64,000 bases of DNA from positions 1-64,000 of the forward strand of contig JASLOA010000027.1 of the NCBI GenBank assembly GCA_030745755.1, given 5' to 3'. Of the stretch, positions 24,250 to 34,488 are shown in pieces; the first letter of the stretch is position 1, and each line of letters begins with the position of its first letter. The DNA is from Kiritimatiellia bacterium. GTDB lineage: Bacteria > Verrucomicrobiota > Kiritimatiellia > UBA8416 > JABMPJ01. Made by a program: the position numbers and the translations under genes. Below the pieces are notes generated by a model. The model was given only the letters and a program-made list of their open reading frames with translations. It ran no database searches and had not been told where the DNA came from.

Positions 24250-25041
24250 ATGACTATGGAAGCAGAACATCACGAAGCGCATCACGGAGAGCACCACGGA
24301 GACCATCCGGAGGGTGGGATACCGGAACTGGAAATGGTCAAGGCCTTCTGGCGTGAGCGCGGGACACACATTACGATTGTGGCGGCCGTGATTGCCGTGG
24401 CCGTATTTGGCAGCAACATGGTCCGGTCGCACAAGCGGCGCTCGATTACCGATGCCTCGGCACAACTGGCAGCGGCCCGGTCGATCCAGGATTTGGAAGC
24501 GATCGTGGCCGACTACGGCTCTACACCTTCGGCACCCCTGGCGCTGCTTCAGCTTGCCAAGACCTCCTACGACATGGGCAACTTCAGTGGTGCCATGATG
24601 CACTACGAGGGTTTTGCTGATAAGTATGCCGATCACGAGCTGGCCAGTGTGGCCGAGGTGGGACTGATCCACTGCCGCGAAGCGCGTGGTGAGTTGCAGG
24701 CCGCCGCGTCAGAGTTCAAGGCGTTCGCAGAGGCGAATCCGGCCGACTTCCTGGCACCCACGGCACAGCTGGGCCAGGCACGCTGCCTTGAGCAGCTCGG
24801 GCAGTTTGATGATGCCCGAATCATCTACGAGAACATGGTGGCCGACTTGAGCGACGACAGCATGTGGGGTGATCGCGCGGCGGAACAGCTCGAAACACTG
24901 GAAGACCGGCAGGAGCTCTACCTCAATCCGCCCCCCGTCGCGGCGCCCGCCATGCCCGGGTTTGCACTGCCGGAGTCGTTGGGTGCGCCGGCGACCAGTC
25001 TGGAGCCGATTACGATTCCGGCCGGGGGAAGTGATCAGTGA
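24250..25041 (+). CDS. YfgM-like TPR protein with His-rich N-terminus
   Basis: The 263-residue product has a His-rich cytosolic tip (about 6-20), one membrane helix (about 39-57) and then TPR-like repeats (APLALLQLAKTSYDMGNFSGA, AQLGQARCLEQLGQFDDARI). This matches the layout of YfgM, an ancillary factor of the SecYEG translocon that binds periplasmic chaperones. The His-rich tip is not part of that family and may bind metal. It converges with tatA; the final codons lie inside an inverted repeat. Confidence 0.72.
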   Translation: MTMEAEHHEAHHGEHHGDHPEGGIPELEMVKAFWRERGTHITIVAAVIAVAVFGSNMVRSHKRRSITDASAQLAAARSIQDLEAIVADYGSTPSAPLALLQLAKTSYDMGNFSGAMMHYEGFADKYADHELASVAEVGLIHCREARGELQAAASEFKAFAEANPADFLAPTAQLGQARCLEQLGQFDDARIIYENMVADLSDDSMWGDRAAEQLETLEDRQELYLNPPPVAAPAMPGFALPESLGAPATSLEPITIPAGGSDQ

Positions 25042-25168
25042 TCAGTATTCAGTGATCAGTCGCTGCTGAATCACACTCTTCTCACGAGCACGGTGAGGCG
25101 CTATGCCCAAGACACACGGGGTCTGACTCTCTCAGCCAACTCCCACTGATCACTGGTCACTGATCACT
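25031..25168. repeat. Inverted GTGATCAGT repeat between yfgM-like gene and tatA
   Basis: Left arm (25031-25060) is built of GTGATCAGT units; the right arm (25145-25168) is its inverse complement with one or two mismatches. Both arms contain the stop codons of the flanking convergent genes. The intervening 84 bp hold no gene. Confidence 0.8.
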
Positions 25169-25385
25169 TCTCTTCGCTCTTCTCCGTGTTCTCTTTTGAA
25201 GCGAGGGTGTCCTCCAGCTCCTTCTTTCCTTCTTCTTTGCCCTTCTTGAACTCGCTCAGGCTGCGTCCCAGTGAGCGGGACAGCTCGGGCAGGCGCTTGG
25301 CGCCAAAGAGCAGAAGAATGACGATGAGAACAACCAGAATCTCGATAGGGCCCGGGGTGCCAGAGAAGAAAGCGATCATGTCCAA
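25164..25385 (-). CDS. tatA: Sec-independent translocase subunit TatA
   Basis: A 73-residue TatA/E-type protein: a short N-terminus, one membrane helix ([20 protein letters not shown]), the FGxxxLP hinge and an amphipathic helix ([19 protein letters not shown]), then a charged tail. TatA forms the pore for folded Tat substrates in the inner membrane. No TatB or TatC gene is next to it, so those must be encoded elsewhere. It stands alone between a convergent gene and a repeat region. Confidence 0.95.
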   Translation of the reverse strand: MDMIAFFSGTPGPIEILVVLIVILLLFGAKRLPELSRSLGRSLSEFKKGKEEGKKELEDTLASKENTEKSEEK

Positions 25386-25452
25386 GTCTCCTTATGCGTT
25401 GATACTGCCACCATTCTGGTGTTGTGGCAAGGCCCCTTGAAGGGGGATTGAA

Positions 25453-25695
25453 CCACGGAGGCACAGAGGCACGGAGGGAACAGGTTGGAGAAGGTCACGA
25501 GAATCGGGCGCCGTGAATACACGACACCCCGATTCTCGTGACGTTGTCCTGGGGAGGAAGAGGAGTTCACTGAGCGCCTTTATCAGTTCTCTTCCCTCTC
25601 CCTGGAGCAACGTTTCGGAAATCGTTCAGCGAGGTATTCCTCGTTGGGCTATTTCCGAAACATCTCCTCTCCTCCGTGCCTTCGTGCCTCCGTGG
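25453..25695. repeat. Nested palindromic intergenic element
   Basis: The stretch 25386-25701 has no gene. It holds three inverted repeats placed inside one another. The outer pair is the CCACGGAGGCACAGAGGCAC type (25453-25478 with 25671-25695). Inside are a perfect 15-bp pair (25494-25508 with 25528-25542) and a perfect 11-bp pair (25612-25622 with 25651-25661). No transposase is present; a MITE-like or REP-like repeat is the likely nature. Confidence 0.75.
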
Positions 25696-25701
25696 TTTTG
25701 C

Positions 25702-26151
25702 CTACCTCTGCCGCATGGCGCGGGCGGCTTCGCGATCGGAGGTGCGGCGCTTGATGGTCTCGCGCTTGTCGTGGGACTGCTTGCCGCGGCAGGTGCCGAT
25801 CTCCACTTTGACTTTGCCGCGCCGGAACTGCATGGAAAGAGGTACCAGGGAGAGGCCTTTCTGTTCGGCCTGGGCCTGGAGTTTGTGGATCTCGGCCTTG
25901 TGCAGCAGCAGGCGCCGCGGCCGCTCGGGATCGTGGTTGAACTGGTTGCCGTGGTCGTAGGGCGAGATGTTCAGGCCCAACAGCCAGGCTTCGCCCTTAT
26001 CAATACGGGCATAGGCGCCGGTCATGCTGATGTGACCGAGACGAATAGATTTCACCTCGGTACCACGCAGTTCGATGCCGGCCTCGACACGTTCGAGTAC
26101 GTGGTAATCCCGCAAGGCCCGTCGATTGACGGTGATTTGGCGGGACGACAC
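25702..26151 (-). CDS. smpB: SsrA-binding protein SmpB
   Basis: SmpB binds tmRNA and delivers it to stalled ribosomes. The 149-residue product shows the family core: NRRALRDYHVLERVEAGIELRGTEVKSIR, then AWLLGLNISPYDHGN and the C-terminal basic tail (KQSHDKRETIKRRTSDREA) that enters the decoding centre. The start is GTG 26151, three bases after the rpoZ stop. The tmRNA gene itself is not seen in this window. Confidence 0.97.
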   Translation of the reverse strand: MSSRQITVNRRALRDYHVLERVEAGIELRGTEVKSIRLGHISMTGAYARIDKGEAWLLGLNISPYDHGNQFNHDPERPRRLLLHKAEIHKLQAQAEQKGLSLVPLSMQFRRGKVKVEIGTCRGKQSHDKRETIKRRTSDREAARAMRQR

Positions 26152-26154
26152 GGT

Positions 26155-26367
26155 TTAGTCCTCGGCAGTGAAATCCAGCTCGGCGATGATCTTGCCCTGG
26201 GCGATCTCACGAAGGGCGGTATCGACCCTGTCCTCGTTGGGATCTTCGGGGCGTACGTAGGGCCGGAAACCGGCATTGAGCTGCTTCACGCGTTTCGACA
26301 CCATATTAATTAGAACGGGAATACTCGTTACCCGGTCTTTGGCTTGGTCAAGGAGTTCTGTGTTCAA
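26155..26367 (-). CDS. rpoZ: RNA polymerase omega subunit
   Basis: The 70-residue product resembles omega (RpoZ): LLDQAKDRVTSIPVLINMVSKRVKQLNAG in the N-terminal half with the acidic DTALREIAQGKIIAELDF after it. Omega helps assemble the beta' subunit. It lies between groEL (83 bp upstream) and smpB (3 bp downstream) on the same strand. Confidence 0.9.
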   Translation of the reverse strand: MNTELLDQAKDRVTSIPVLINMVSKRVKQLNAGFRPYVRPEDPNEDRVDTALREIAQGKIIAELDFTAED

Positions 26368-26449
26368 AAAGCTACCCTCCGCTGAGAAAAAAAATGAACG
26401 GGGCGCATTGTATGCGCCCCGTTCTCATAGGTCAAACGGCAAAAGCGAC

Positions 26450-28099
<1,650 letters not shown>

Positions 28100-28129
28100 T
28101 GCACAAACTCCTGTGTTTATAAATCGACG

Positions 28130-28417
28130 TTAGCCAATCACGGCGAGGATGTCATCCTCACGCACGATCTGGTACGTCTTGTCATCAAGTTTCACTTCCG
28201 TGCCGCCGTACTTCGGCATCAGCACGATGTCACCCTTCTTCACGTTGAACGGGATGACCTTGCCGTCATCGTCCAGCTTGCCGGTGCCGACCGCAATGAT
28301 CTTGCCCTCCTGGGGCTTCTCCTTGGCTGTGTCAGGGATGATAATTCCACCCTTTGCGACCTCGGCTTCCTCGACGGGCTCCACGAGCACGCGATCTCCC
28401 AACGGTTTGATCTTCAT
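28130..28417 (-). CDS. groES: Co-chaperonin GroES
   Basis: The 95-residue GroES starts at ATG 28417 ([19 protein letters not shown]), giving normal length; reading upstream to 28501 would overlap dnaK and adds no family sequence. The mobile loop ([20 protein letters not shown]) and the C-terminal [16 protein letters not shown] are present. It caps GroEL. A GC-rich hairpin (CCCCGC/GCGGGG at 28463-28478) lies between dnaK and groES and may tune read-through. Confidence 0.97.
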   Translation of the reverse strand: MKIKPLGDRVLVEPVEEAEVAKGGIIIPDTAKEKPQEGKIIAVGTGKLDDDGKVIPFNVKKGDIVLMPKYGGTEVKLDDKTYQIVREDDILAVIG

Positions 28418-28481
28418 ACTACTCCTACTCCTCTGTTCTGTTGTTGTGAACACTTCCGACCCCGCAGGAGCGGGGCCCCTC

Positions 28482-30422
28482 TTACTTCTTGTCGTCGTCA
28501 ACCATCTCGAAGTCGGCGTCGATCACTTCGCCTTCTTCTTCCTTCTTCTCTTCGGCTTGCGCCTCGCCGGCAGCGGCTTCGCCTTCGGGGGCCGCGCCGC
28601 CCTCGGCACCAGCCTCGCCCTCGGGGCCGGCCTGCGAGTAGAGATCAGCCGAGATGGCCTGCATCTGCGTGTTGAGCGCTTCCATCTTGGCCTTCATCGC
28701 ATCGGTGTCATCCGACGTGATCGCCGTCTTAAGCTCTTCGATCGCTGCCTCGACTCCGCTCTTCTTGTCGTCCGGCACCTTCTCGCCCTGCTCCTTGAGC
28801 AGTTTCTCGGTCTGGTAGACAGCGCTCTCGGCCATGTTCTTGGTCTCGACCGACTCGCGCTTCTTGGAATCTTCCTCGGCATGCGCCTCGGCGTCCTTCA
28901 CCATGGCTTCGATGTCCTTGTCATCCAGCCCGCTGGAGGCGGTGATCGTGATCTTCTGCTCCTTGCCCGTGCCCATATCCTTGGCCGAGACATGCAGAAT
29001 GCCGTTGGGATCGATGTCAAAGGTCACCTCGATCTGCGGCACGCCGCGTGCGGCCGGCGGAATGCCATCGAGATGGAAACGGCCGATCGACTTGTTGTCG
29101 CCCGCCATCTTGCGTTCGCCCTGCAGGACGTGAATTTCCACGGTAGGCTGGTTATCCGCCGCCGTGCTGAAGATCTCACTCTTCTTCGTGGGAATCGTGG
29201 TATTGCGCTCTATCAGATGCGTGCAGATACCACCCAGGGTCTCGATGCCCATCGAGAGTGGCGTAACGTCCAGAAGAACAACGTCCTGGTTGACCTCGCC
29301 TTTCAGGACGCCTCCCTGGATGCCGGCACCAATCGCGACGACCTCGTCCGGGTTGACGCCCTTGTGCGGCTCCTTGCCGAAGACATCCTTCGCCATCTCC
29401 ACGACCTTCGGCATACGGGTCATGCCGCCAACCAGGATCACCTCGTCAACTGCGCTGATCTTCGCGTCACGCAGACAGTTGGCGCAGGGGCCCTTGGTCC
29501 GCTCCAGTAGGGCCTCGCAGAGCTGCTCAAGCTTGGCGCGTGAAAGGTTGACGTTCAGGTGCTTCGGACCAGCCGCGTCCGCCGTGATAAACGGCAGGTT
29601 GATATCGGTTTGCTGTGAGCTGGAGAGTTCGCACTTGGCCTTTTCGGCAGCTTCCTTGAGGCGTTGGAGCGCCATCGGGTCCTGCGAAAGGTCAACCGTG
29701 TTCTCCTTCTTGAACGCCTCCACCAGCCAGTCGATGATCATCTGGTCGAAATCGTCACCGCCGAGGTGTGTGTCGCCGTTGGTGGCTTTTACCTCGAACA
29801 CGCCATCACCGATATCGAGTGCGGAAACGTCAAATGTACCGCCACCCAAGTCGTAGACGGCAATCTTCTCGTCCTTCTTCTTGTCCAGTCCGTACGCCAG
29901 CGAGGCCGCGGTCGGCTCGTTGATGATACGTAACACTTCCAGGCCCGCGATTTTGCCCGCGTCCTTCGTTGCCTGGCGCTGCGAGTCATTGAAGTAGGCC
30001 GGCACTGTCACAACCGCCTCCGTGATGGTCTCGCCGAGGTAGGCTTCGGCGTCCGCCTTCATCTTCTGAAGGATCATCGAGCAGATCTCGGGAGGGGAGT
30101 AGGTCTTGTCCTCGATCTTCACGTGCGCATCGCCGTTGGATGCCTTGACGACCTCATAGGGCACCAGCGTGCTCTCGTGCGCGACCTCATCGAACTTGCG
30201 CCCCATGAAGCGCTTGATCGAAAAGACCGTGTGCTCCGGGTTTGTTACAGCCTGGCGTTTGGCTGGCTGGCCGACCAGGCGCTCACCGCTCTTGGCAAAC
30301 GCCACGATCGACGGCGTTGTCCGCTGGCCTTCGGCATTCGGCACCACCACCGGCTCACCGCCCTCAATGACCGCCATGCAGGAGTTCGTTGTTCCTAAAT
30401 CAATTCCAAGTACTTTCGACAT
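28482..30422 (-). CDS. dnaK: Molecular chaperone DnaK (Hsp70)
   Basis: The 646-residue DnaK has the ATPase domain ([52 protein letters not shown]), the substrate-binding domain and an acidic C-terminal tail ending EMVDDDKK. It works with DnaJ and GrpE, neither of which is nearby. The gene is first in the dnaK-groES-groEL-rpoZ-smpB run; a sigma-54-type promoter lies 42-56 bp upstream of the start. No CIRCE repeat is visible upstream of dnaK or groES. Confidence 0.98.
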   Translation of the reverse strand: MSKVLGIDLGTTNSCMAVIEGGEPVVVPNAEGQRTTPSIVAFAKSGERLVGQPAKRQAVTNPEHTVFSIKRFMGRKFDEVAHESTLVPYEVVKASNGDAHVKIEDKTYSPPEICSMILQKMKADAEAYLGETITEAVVTVPAYFNDSQRQATKDAGKIAGLEVLRIINEPTAASLAYGLDKKKDEKIAVYDLGGGTFDVSALDIGDGVFEVKATNGDTHLGGDDFDQMIIDWLVEAFKKENTVDLSQDPMALQRLKEAAEKAKCELSSSQQTDINLPFITADAAGPKHLNVNLSRAKLEQLCEALLERTKGPCANCLRDAKISAVDEVILVGGMTRMPKVVEMAKDVFGKEPHKGVNPDEVVAIGAGIQGGVLKGEVNQDVVLLDVTPLSMGIETLGGICTHLIERNTTIPTKKSEIFSTAADNQPTVEIHVLQGERKMAGDNKSIGRFHLDGIPPAARGVPQIEVTFDIDPNGILHVSAKDMGTGKEQKITITASSGLDDKDIEAMVKDAEAHAEEDSKKRESVETKNMAESAVYQTEKLLKEQGEKVPDDKKSGVEAAIEELKTAITSDDTDAMKAKMEALNTQMQAISADLYSQAGPEGEAGAEGGAAPEGEAAAGEAQAEEKKEEEGEVIDADFEMVDDDKK

Positions 30423-30463
30423 GATCTTCCTTTCTAGTCACACAAAGTCACCTCAAAACATAC

Positions 30464-30478
30464 GCAATGCCCGTGCCA
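30464..30478 (-). promoter_or_regulatory. Sigma-54 promoter upstream of dnaK
   Basis: On the minus strand TGGCAC-GGGCA-TTGC matches every defined base of the sigma-54 -24/-12 consensus (TGGCAC-N5-TTGC). The transcription start would fall near 30452, about 30 bp before the dnaK ATG, with GAAAGGAAG as ribosome-binding site. No activator site is identified. Confidence 0.75.
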
Positions 30479-30770
30479 AGATGGAGCTAGTCTTCTCTGG
30501 TCGCGCCGTAAGTCACTGTGTTGGAACTATATATAACTTATCAACAAGCAGGTGATGCTGAAGCGAGGTGTGCGGCGACAGGGACACAATGTCCCGCTTG
30601 GCCCGCTGCAGGGCCTGTGTGTGTCATAATGGCGCATATCGGCATGGCTGTGGTTGGGCGTGGAGCGGCCCGCTCGGAGATCGGGCCCTACCTTGCGTAG
30701 GGTACTGTCCGGGGCAATGAAGGGGGTGCTCTGCGCGGGCCAGAGAAATATGTTTTATAGCTTGTAATAA

Positions 30771-30788
30771 CATACGGAATATCGTATG
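30771..30788. promoter_or_regulatory. Palindromic operator of the Phd/VapC module
   Basis: A perfect inverted repeat CATACG-N6-CGTATG lies 32 bp before the antitoxin start at 30821. Antitoxins of this type repress their own operon through such sites. A GAGGAGG ribosome-binding site follows. Confidence 0.55.
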
Positions 30789-30820
30789 CATGTGATGTGA
30801 TATGAGGAGGTGAGTCTCTT

Positions 30821-31144
30821 ATGGACACGATAATATCAGTGCAAGATATTCGAACATCACTGGCATCCATTGCCAAGCGTGCTGAAGCCGGAGAGACCTT
30901 TATGGTAATCCGCAACTCAAAGCCGGCATTCATGATTGCGCCGGTTGATCCGGCTGCAGTTGTGCGAGAAGCGACCGTGGCCTATACGACCGGGGCTGAG
31001 CCCCCGAAGGGCAAGCATTCAGGGTTGGCAGTCCAGGCAAGTCGCAGTCCACTACGCCAGGATTCGTCGCTCAAGGGGGCGCATTTCGTTTCCGATCCAT
31101 GCTCTCCGGTCGATGAGCGCGATTGGCCGAAGGAGCTGCGCTGA
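30821..31144 (+). CDS. Phd/YefM-like antitoxin
   Basis: A 107-residue protein whose N-terminus (ISVQDIRTSLASIAKRAEAGETFMVIRNSKPAFMIAPV) follows the Phd/YefM pattern, which folds as a DNA-binding dimer and leaves a toxin-binding tail. The tail here is long and little conserved. It overlaps the VapC-like gene by 1 bp (TGATG). The palindrome at 30771 would be its operator. Confidence 0.82.
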   Translation: MDTIISVQDIRTSLASIAKRAEAGETFMVIRNSKPAFMIAPVDPAAVVREATVAYTTGAEPPKGKHSGLAVQASRSPLRQDSSLKGAHFVSDPCSPVDERDWPKELR

Positions 31145-31530
31145 TGCTGTTACTCGACACGCATACATTCGTGTGGCTTGCCTCTGACCTGTCTGAGCTC
31201 TCGGGAAAAGCCAGGAAGGTCATCGCGGAGGAGCGGGACTCGCTCTTCATCTCCGGTATCACCGGATTGGAAATCGGACTTGCAGCCAAACGCAAGCGTC
31301 TTGTCCTGCCAGTGGATCCGGACGCGTTTGTGCAGAAAGCCATGCTGCAGCACGGGATCCGGCAGATAGCAGTCTCGGCAGAGATCGGATGCCAGGCAGC
31401 CCTGCTACCCGACATTCACAATGATCCGTTCGATCGCATTATCATAGCGACGGCCGTCCGGCATGGGATGCAACTCATCTCGAAAGATCGCACCATCCCG
31501 CAGTATCCGGATCTAGAAGTGATCTGGTAG
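31144..31530 (+). CDS. VapC-type PIN-domain toxin
   Basis: This PIN-domain ribonuclease has the acidic metal site: MLLLDTHTFVWL (Asp5), ITGLEIGLAAKRKR with the second acidic residue and DPFDRIIIATAVRHG near the end. VapC toxins cleave specific RNAs, often tRNA. Its start (ATG 31144) shares one base with the antitoxin stop. Confidence 0.9.
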   Translation: MLLLDTHTFVWLASDLSELSGKARKVIAEERDSLFISGITGLEIGLAAKRKRLVLPVDPDAFVQKAMLQHGIRQIAVSAEIGCQAALLPDIHNDPFDRIIIATAVRHGMQLISKDRTIPQYPDLEVIW

Positions 31531-31592
31531 TGTCGTCCGCCATGAGCCATTTCCGTTGAACGACTCACCCCTCTCCTCTATGCTCTCACTCA

Positions 31593-32945
31593 ATGACGAA
31601 GGGTCCACACAAGTCGGAGGCGGTTCTTTCCGGATGGCGCGGGTGCTATGGCGTTGACCTGCAGGGGGAACGCTGTATGGCGGTCCGCGCCGAGCGCGTG
31701 CGAGGGCGGGTGGTCTGCTCCCCGGTTGATGCGGGTGCGATCGAACGACTCGCGGCCGAGGGGCTGCCGACTGTAGGCGTCATGTCGGAGCGCGAGAGCT
31801 TCACGCGCTGGGTTGAAGCGCCCTACGCCTCCACATCGAAGGCGCGGAAGGTCTTCCCCACCTTGCTCGATATTCAGCTGCCTTTTGCTCTGGATGACTG
31901 TGTTCATACCTTTATCGACGTCGGGCGCACACCAGAGGGCTCCAGTCGTGGCCTGGCCGCAGCCGCACGCCGCACGCACGTGAACGACAAGCTTGCCGCC
32001 TTTGAAACCCGCGGACTCGATCCGGCCGTGCTCGACCAGGCTGGACTGGCACTCTGGACGCAAGCCCTGCGCGAATGCCCGCCGACCGGTCTCTCAACGC
32101 CGCGTGTTGTGGCCTGGCTCGATGAGTCACACCTGACTCTCGTGAAGGGGCAGGGCACGGTCTTCGTGTCCGCTCACACCGTGCGCGCGGATGATACCGA
32201 TCGCATACGCCATCTTACAGGACCCGGCGAAGAGGGTGGGGCGCCCTCCATGTGGATCTGGTCCGGTCCCGCCGCCACGCCCGAACGCGTTGACGCGCTC
32301 TGGCTGGCGCTCGGAGAGCCTGGAACACGGCAGACCGCAGATGATCCTGCCTCCTTCCTGGTGCGCGCCATTGCGACGCGCGCGCTGCTGCCCGGTCCCT
32401 ACCGCTCTAACCTACGCCGTGACGACCTTACCCATGCCGATCTGAAGCGCCGCGACCGCCGCCGCGGAATCCTTGCCCTTTCCCTGGCGCTCGGAGCCGC
32501 CTTGCTGCTGGTCGCGGCCGATGGTGTGGCACTGTGGACCTTGCAGACCCGCACCCGCTCGGTGACACAGAGCGTCTCCGGCGAGATCGATGTCCTGGCC
32601 GGCTACCATGTGACCGCGCGTGGACGCGACGCGTTGCGGGCGGTGCAGGATTCCGTGCAGGAACGCAGAGACCGGATGGCGCCGTTCGTGACTGCAATGG
32701 AACCATCGCTCATCACGACCTTGGTGAGCCTGATGGAGACAGCGGCTTCGAACGGTCTGTACCTTGATACGGTTCTGCTGAGTCCGGAGCGTACCGAAGT
32801 GCGCGGCACTTCTCCCGACTGGACCCGCTGCGAGGTGATCCTTCCGCTTCTGTCTGAATCGGGCCTGCCGCCGGAACTCAAGCGCGGCGATGCCCTCGCC
32901 AGCGAGCGAATCCCCTTTACGATTCTGAAGGGGGGTGCACGATGA
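31593..32945 (+). CDS. GspL/PilM-N-like assembly protein
   Basis: The 450-residue product has a cytosolic actin-like part (GCYGVDLQGERCMAVRAERV at the start; VVAWLDESHLTLVKG), one membrane helix at about 292-312 and a small periplasmic ferredoxin-like domain. That is the layout of type II secretion GspL and of PilM-PilN fusions. The GspM/PilO-like partner overlaps by 4 bp. These proteins form the inner-membrane platform that links the assembly ATPase to the pseudopilus. ATPase, GspF-like and secretin genes are not in the window; pseudopilin-like genes lie at 45.6-48.9 kb. Confidence 0.72.
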   Translation: MTKGPHKSEAVLSGWRGCYGVDLQGERCMAVRAERVRGRVVCSPVDAGAIERLAAEGLPTVGVMSERESFTRWVEAPYASTSKARKVFPTLLDIQLPFALDDCVHTFIDVGRTPEGSSRGLAAAARRTHVNDKLAAFETRGLDPAVLDQAGLALWTQALRECPPTGLSTPRVVAWLDESHLTLVKGQGTVFVSAHTVRADDTDRIRHLTGPGEEGGAPSMWIWSGPAATPERVDALWLALGEPGTRQTADDPASFLVRAIATRALLPGPYRSNLRRDDLTHADLKRRDRRRGILALSLALGAALLLVAADGVALWTLQTRTRSVTQSVSGEIDVLAGYHVTARGRDALRAVQDSVQERRDRMAPFVTAMEPSLITTLVSLMETAASNGLYLDTVLLSPERTEVRGTSPDWTRCEVILPLLSESGLPPELKRGDALASERIPFTILKGGAR

Positions 32946-33457
32946 ACCGTCTCTGGATCACGCGCCTCTCCACGCTGCTGGTTCTGGCCGCGCTTGCCGG
33001 CGCGGCAGGCCTAACCCTCTATACGCTCAAACAGGCAGACGCTTATCGTACCACCATGGCGCGCCGCACCAAGGACCTGGAAGGTCTCGCTGCCGTGCGG
33101 GCCGACTTGGCCGTTTATGAAACAGCGACCGCCGTTTTTGAGTCGTGCCAGGCCGCTCCGCCTCCGCTCAGAGCTCTGATCAGTGGCCTGCTCCCGGCGG
33201 GACAGGCACCGGAGATGCGCGATCTCACTGAGGAGGGGCCATCCGGCTGGAAACGGGCCCGCTTCGAACTGTCGTTCGACCAGGTGCCCGCGGTCGATGC
33301 GCTCAAGTTGGCGCTCGCGGCTGAGAAGCCCGTACGCGACAAGACGGGCTGCGAGCGTCCCGGCTGGCGCCTCGTCAAGTGCGCCATCCGTCCCGCCCCC
33401 GGTCGCCCGGGGATAGGGCGAGTGGTGCTGGTGATGGAGGCGCTGGTGAGGGAGTAG
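32942..33457 (+). CDS. GspM/PilO-like membrane protein
   Basis: A 171-residue bitopic protein: one N-terminal helix (about 8-27), a coiled-coil-prone stretch, then a ferredoxin-like domain (RARFELSFDQVPAVDALKLALAA and GIGRVVLVMEALVRE). GspM and PilO share this plan and pair with GspL or PilN. The start overlaps the upstream gene by 4 bp (ATGA). Family assignment rests on size, topology and neighbour rather than sequence motifs. Confidence 0.65.
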   Translation: MNRLWITRLSTLLVLAALAGAAGLTLYTLKQADAYRTTMARRTKDLEGLAAVRADLAVYETATAVFESCQAAPPPLRALISGLLPAGQAPEMRDLTEEGPSGWKRARFELSFDQVPAVDALKLALAAEKPVRDKTGCERPGWRLVKCAIRPAPGRPGIGRVVLVMEALVRE

Positions 33458-33567
33458 GGAAACGAGAGAACAGCCGAACAATCGAACAATCGAACAGCCG
33501 AACTACGAACGGGAGAGAGAATCTCTCGCGACGGCGCAACGGTGCTAAGGAACGGGGAGTAGGTGTC

Positions 33568-34083
33568 ATGGCCGTAATGGAACAGATCAGGAAGCGGTAC
33601 TCGGTGCGGAAGTATGAAGATCGTGCGGTTGAGTCTGAGAAACTCGCAGCTGTACTCGAAGCGGCACGTTTGGCGCCTTCGGCGCGCAACGTACAGGAGT
33701 GGCGCTTTGTGGTGGTGCAGGACGCCGCCATGCGGGCGGAGCTGGTTGAAGCCGCGAATGGACAGAAATTCGTCGGCGCCGCTCCAGTGGTGATTGTCTG
33801 CTGTGCCGTCGACACCAACTACGTCATGCGCTGCGGCCAGTGCGCCCATCCGATCGATCTCGCGATCGCCATCGAACACATGGCGCTGCAGGCCGTAGAA
33901 GAAGGACTCGGTACCTGTTGGATCGGCTCTTTCTTCCCCGACAAGATCCGCGCCCTGCTCAACATCCCCGACGACATCATGGTCGTAGAACTCCTCACCC
34001 TCGGCTACCCCGCCGACACCGCCCCCGACAAGAAGCGCGTCCCCCTGTCCGACATCGTCAGCCACGAGACATGGGGCTTCTGA
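33568..34083 (+). CDS. Nitroreductase-family flavoprotein
   Basis: The 171-residue product has the nitroreductase start MEQIRKRYSVRKYEDRAVESEKL and then LEAARLAPSARNVQEWRFVVV (FMN phosphate-binding Ser/Asn region) and LGTCWIGSFFPDKIRALLNIPDD. Members bind FMN and reduce nitro or quinone-type compounds with NAD(P)H; the substrate is not predictable. The start ATG 33568 leaves a 110-bp leader of short tandem CGAACAAT-type repeats after the GspM-like gene. Confidence 0.9.
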   Translation: MAVMEQIRKRYSVRKYEDRAVESEKLAAVLEAARLAPSARNVQEWRFVVVQDAAMRAELVEAANGQKFVGAAPVVIVCCAVDTNYVMRCGQCAHPIDLAIAIEHMALQAVEEGLGTCWIGSFFPDKIRALLNIPDDIMVVELLTLGYPADTAPDKKRVPLSDIVSHETWGF

Positions 34084-34488
34084 GCGGGCGAGGGGAGAAC
34101 CACGAATGAACGCGAGTAGACATAGCGCGGCATAGCCGCAACCAAAAGAGATAAGAGAACCACGGATTACACTGATTGCACGGATAAGGGAAGTCAATAT
34201 CCAGCAGCCAACAGCCGGAGCGAAGCGGAGACAGGCTTGAGCGAAGCGAAAGCAGTGACCGCAGGGAACGGCAACGAATGTCCAATATCCAAGGTAAGAA
34301 TTGAACCGATACACACGGGAATCGCGCAGGGGTCGGTGAAGTCTAGCAGAAGTGCCCCCCTTGGAAATTGCCTCTCCGCTGCGCTCCGTTGCTGTTCGGC
34401 TACGAACAGCCTAGCTCCCGTTGGTCGGTTGGATTTGAGTGTTGGCTGTTGGATATTCAGGTTGGCCAGAGCGCAGACATTCTCTCGA
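34084..34488. repeat. Repeat-rich gene-free region
   Basis: Several repeat styles sit in about 400 bp: AACCACGGATTACACTGAT (34159-34180), a short pair of GGAGCGAAGCGGAGACAGG and GAGCGAAGCGAAAGCAGTG, and an inverted CAATATCCAGCAGCCAACAG/GTTGGCTGTTGGATATTCAG pair about 250 bp apart (near 34195 and 34441). No gene is evident. Confidence 0.6.

Larger units (their letters stand above)
30423..30820. other. Gene-free upstream region of dnaK and of the Phd/VapC module
   Basis: This 398-bp divergent spacer holds the sigma-54 site for dnaK, an AT-rich block (30528-30542), a GC-rich repeat with GAGCGGCCCGCTCGGAG and the palindromic operator of the Phd-like gene. I see no coding frame or structural RNA. 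Confidence 0.6.

Noticed and set aside
30423-30820. CIRCE/HrcA heat-shock repeat
   Set aside because: No TTAGCACTC-N9-GAGTGCTAA-type repeat is visible before dnaK or groES.
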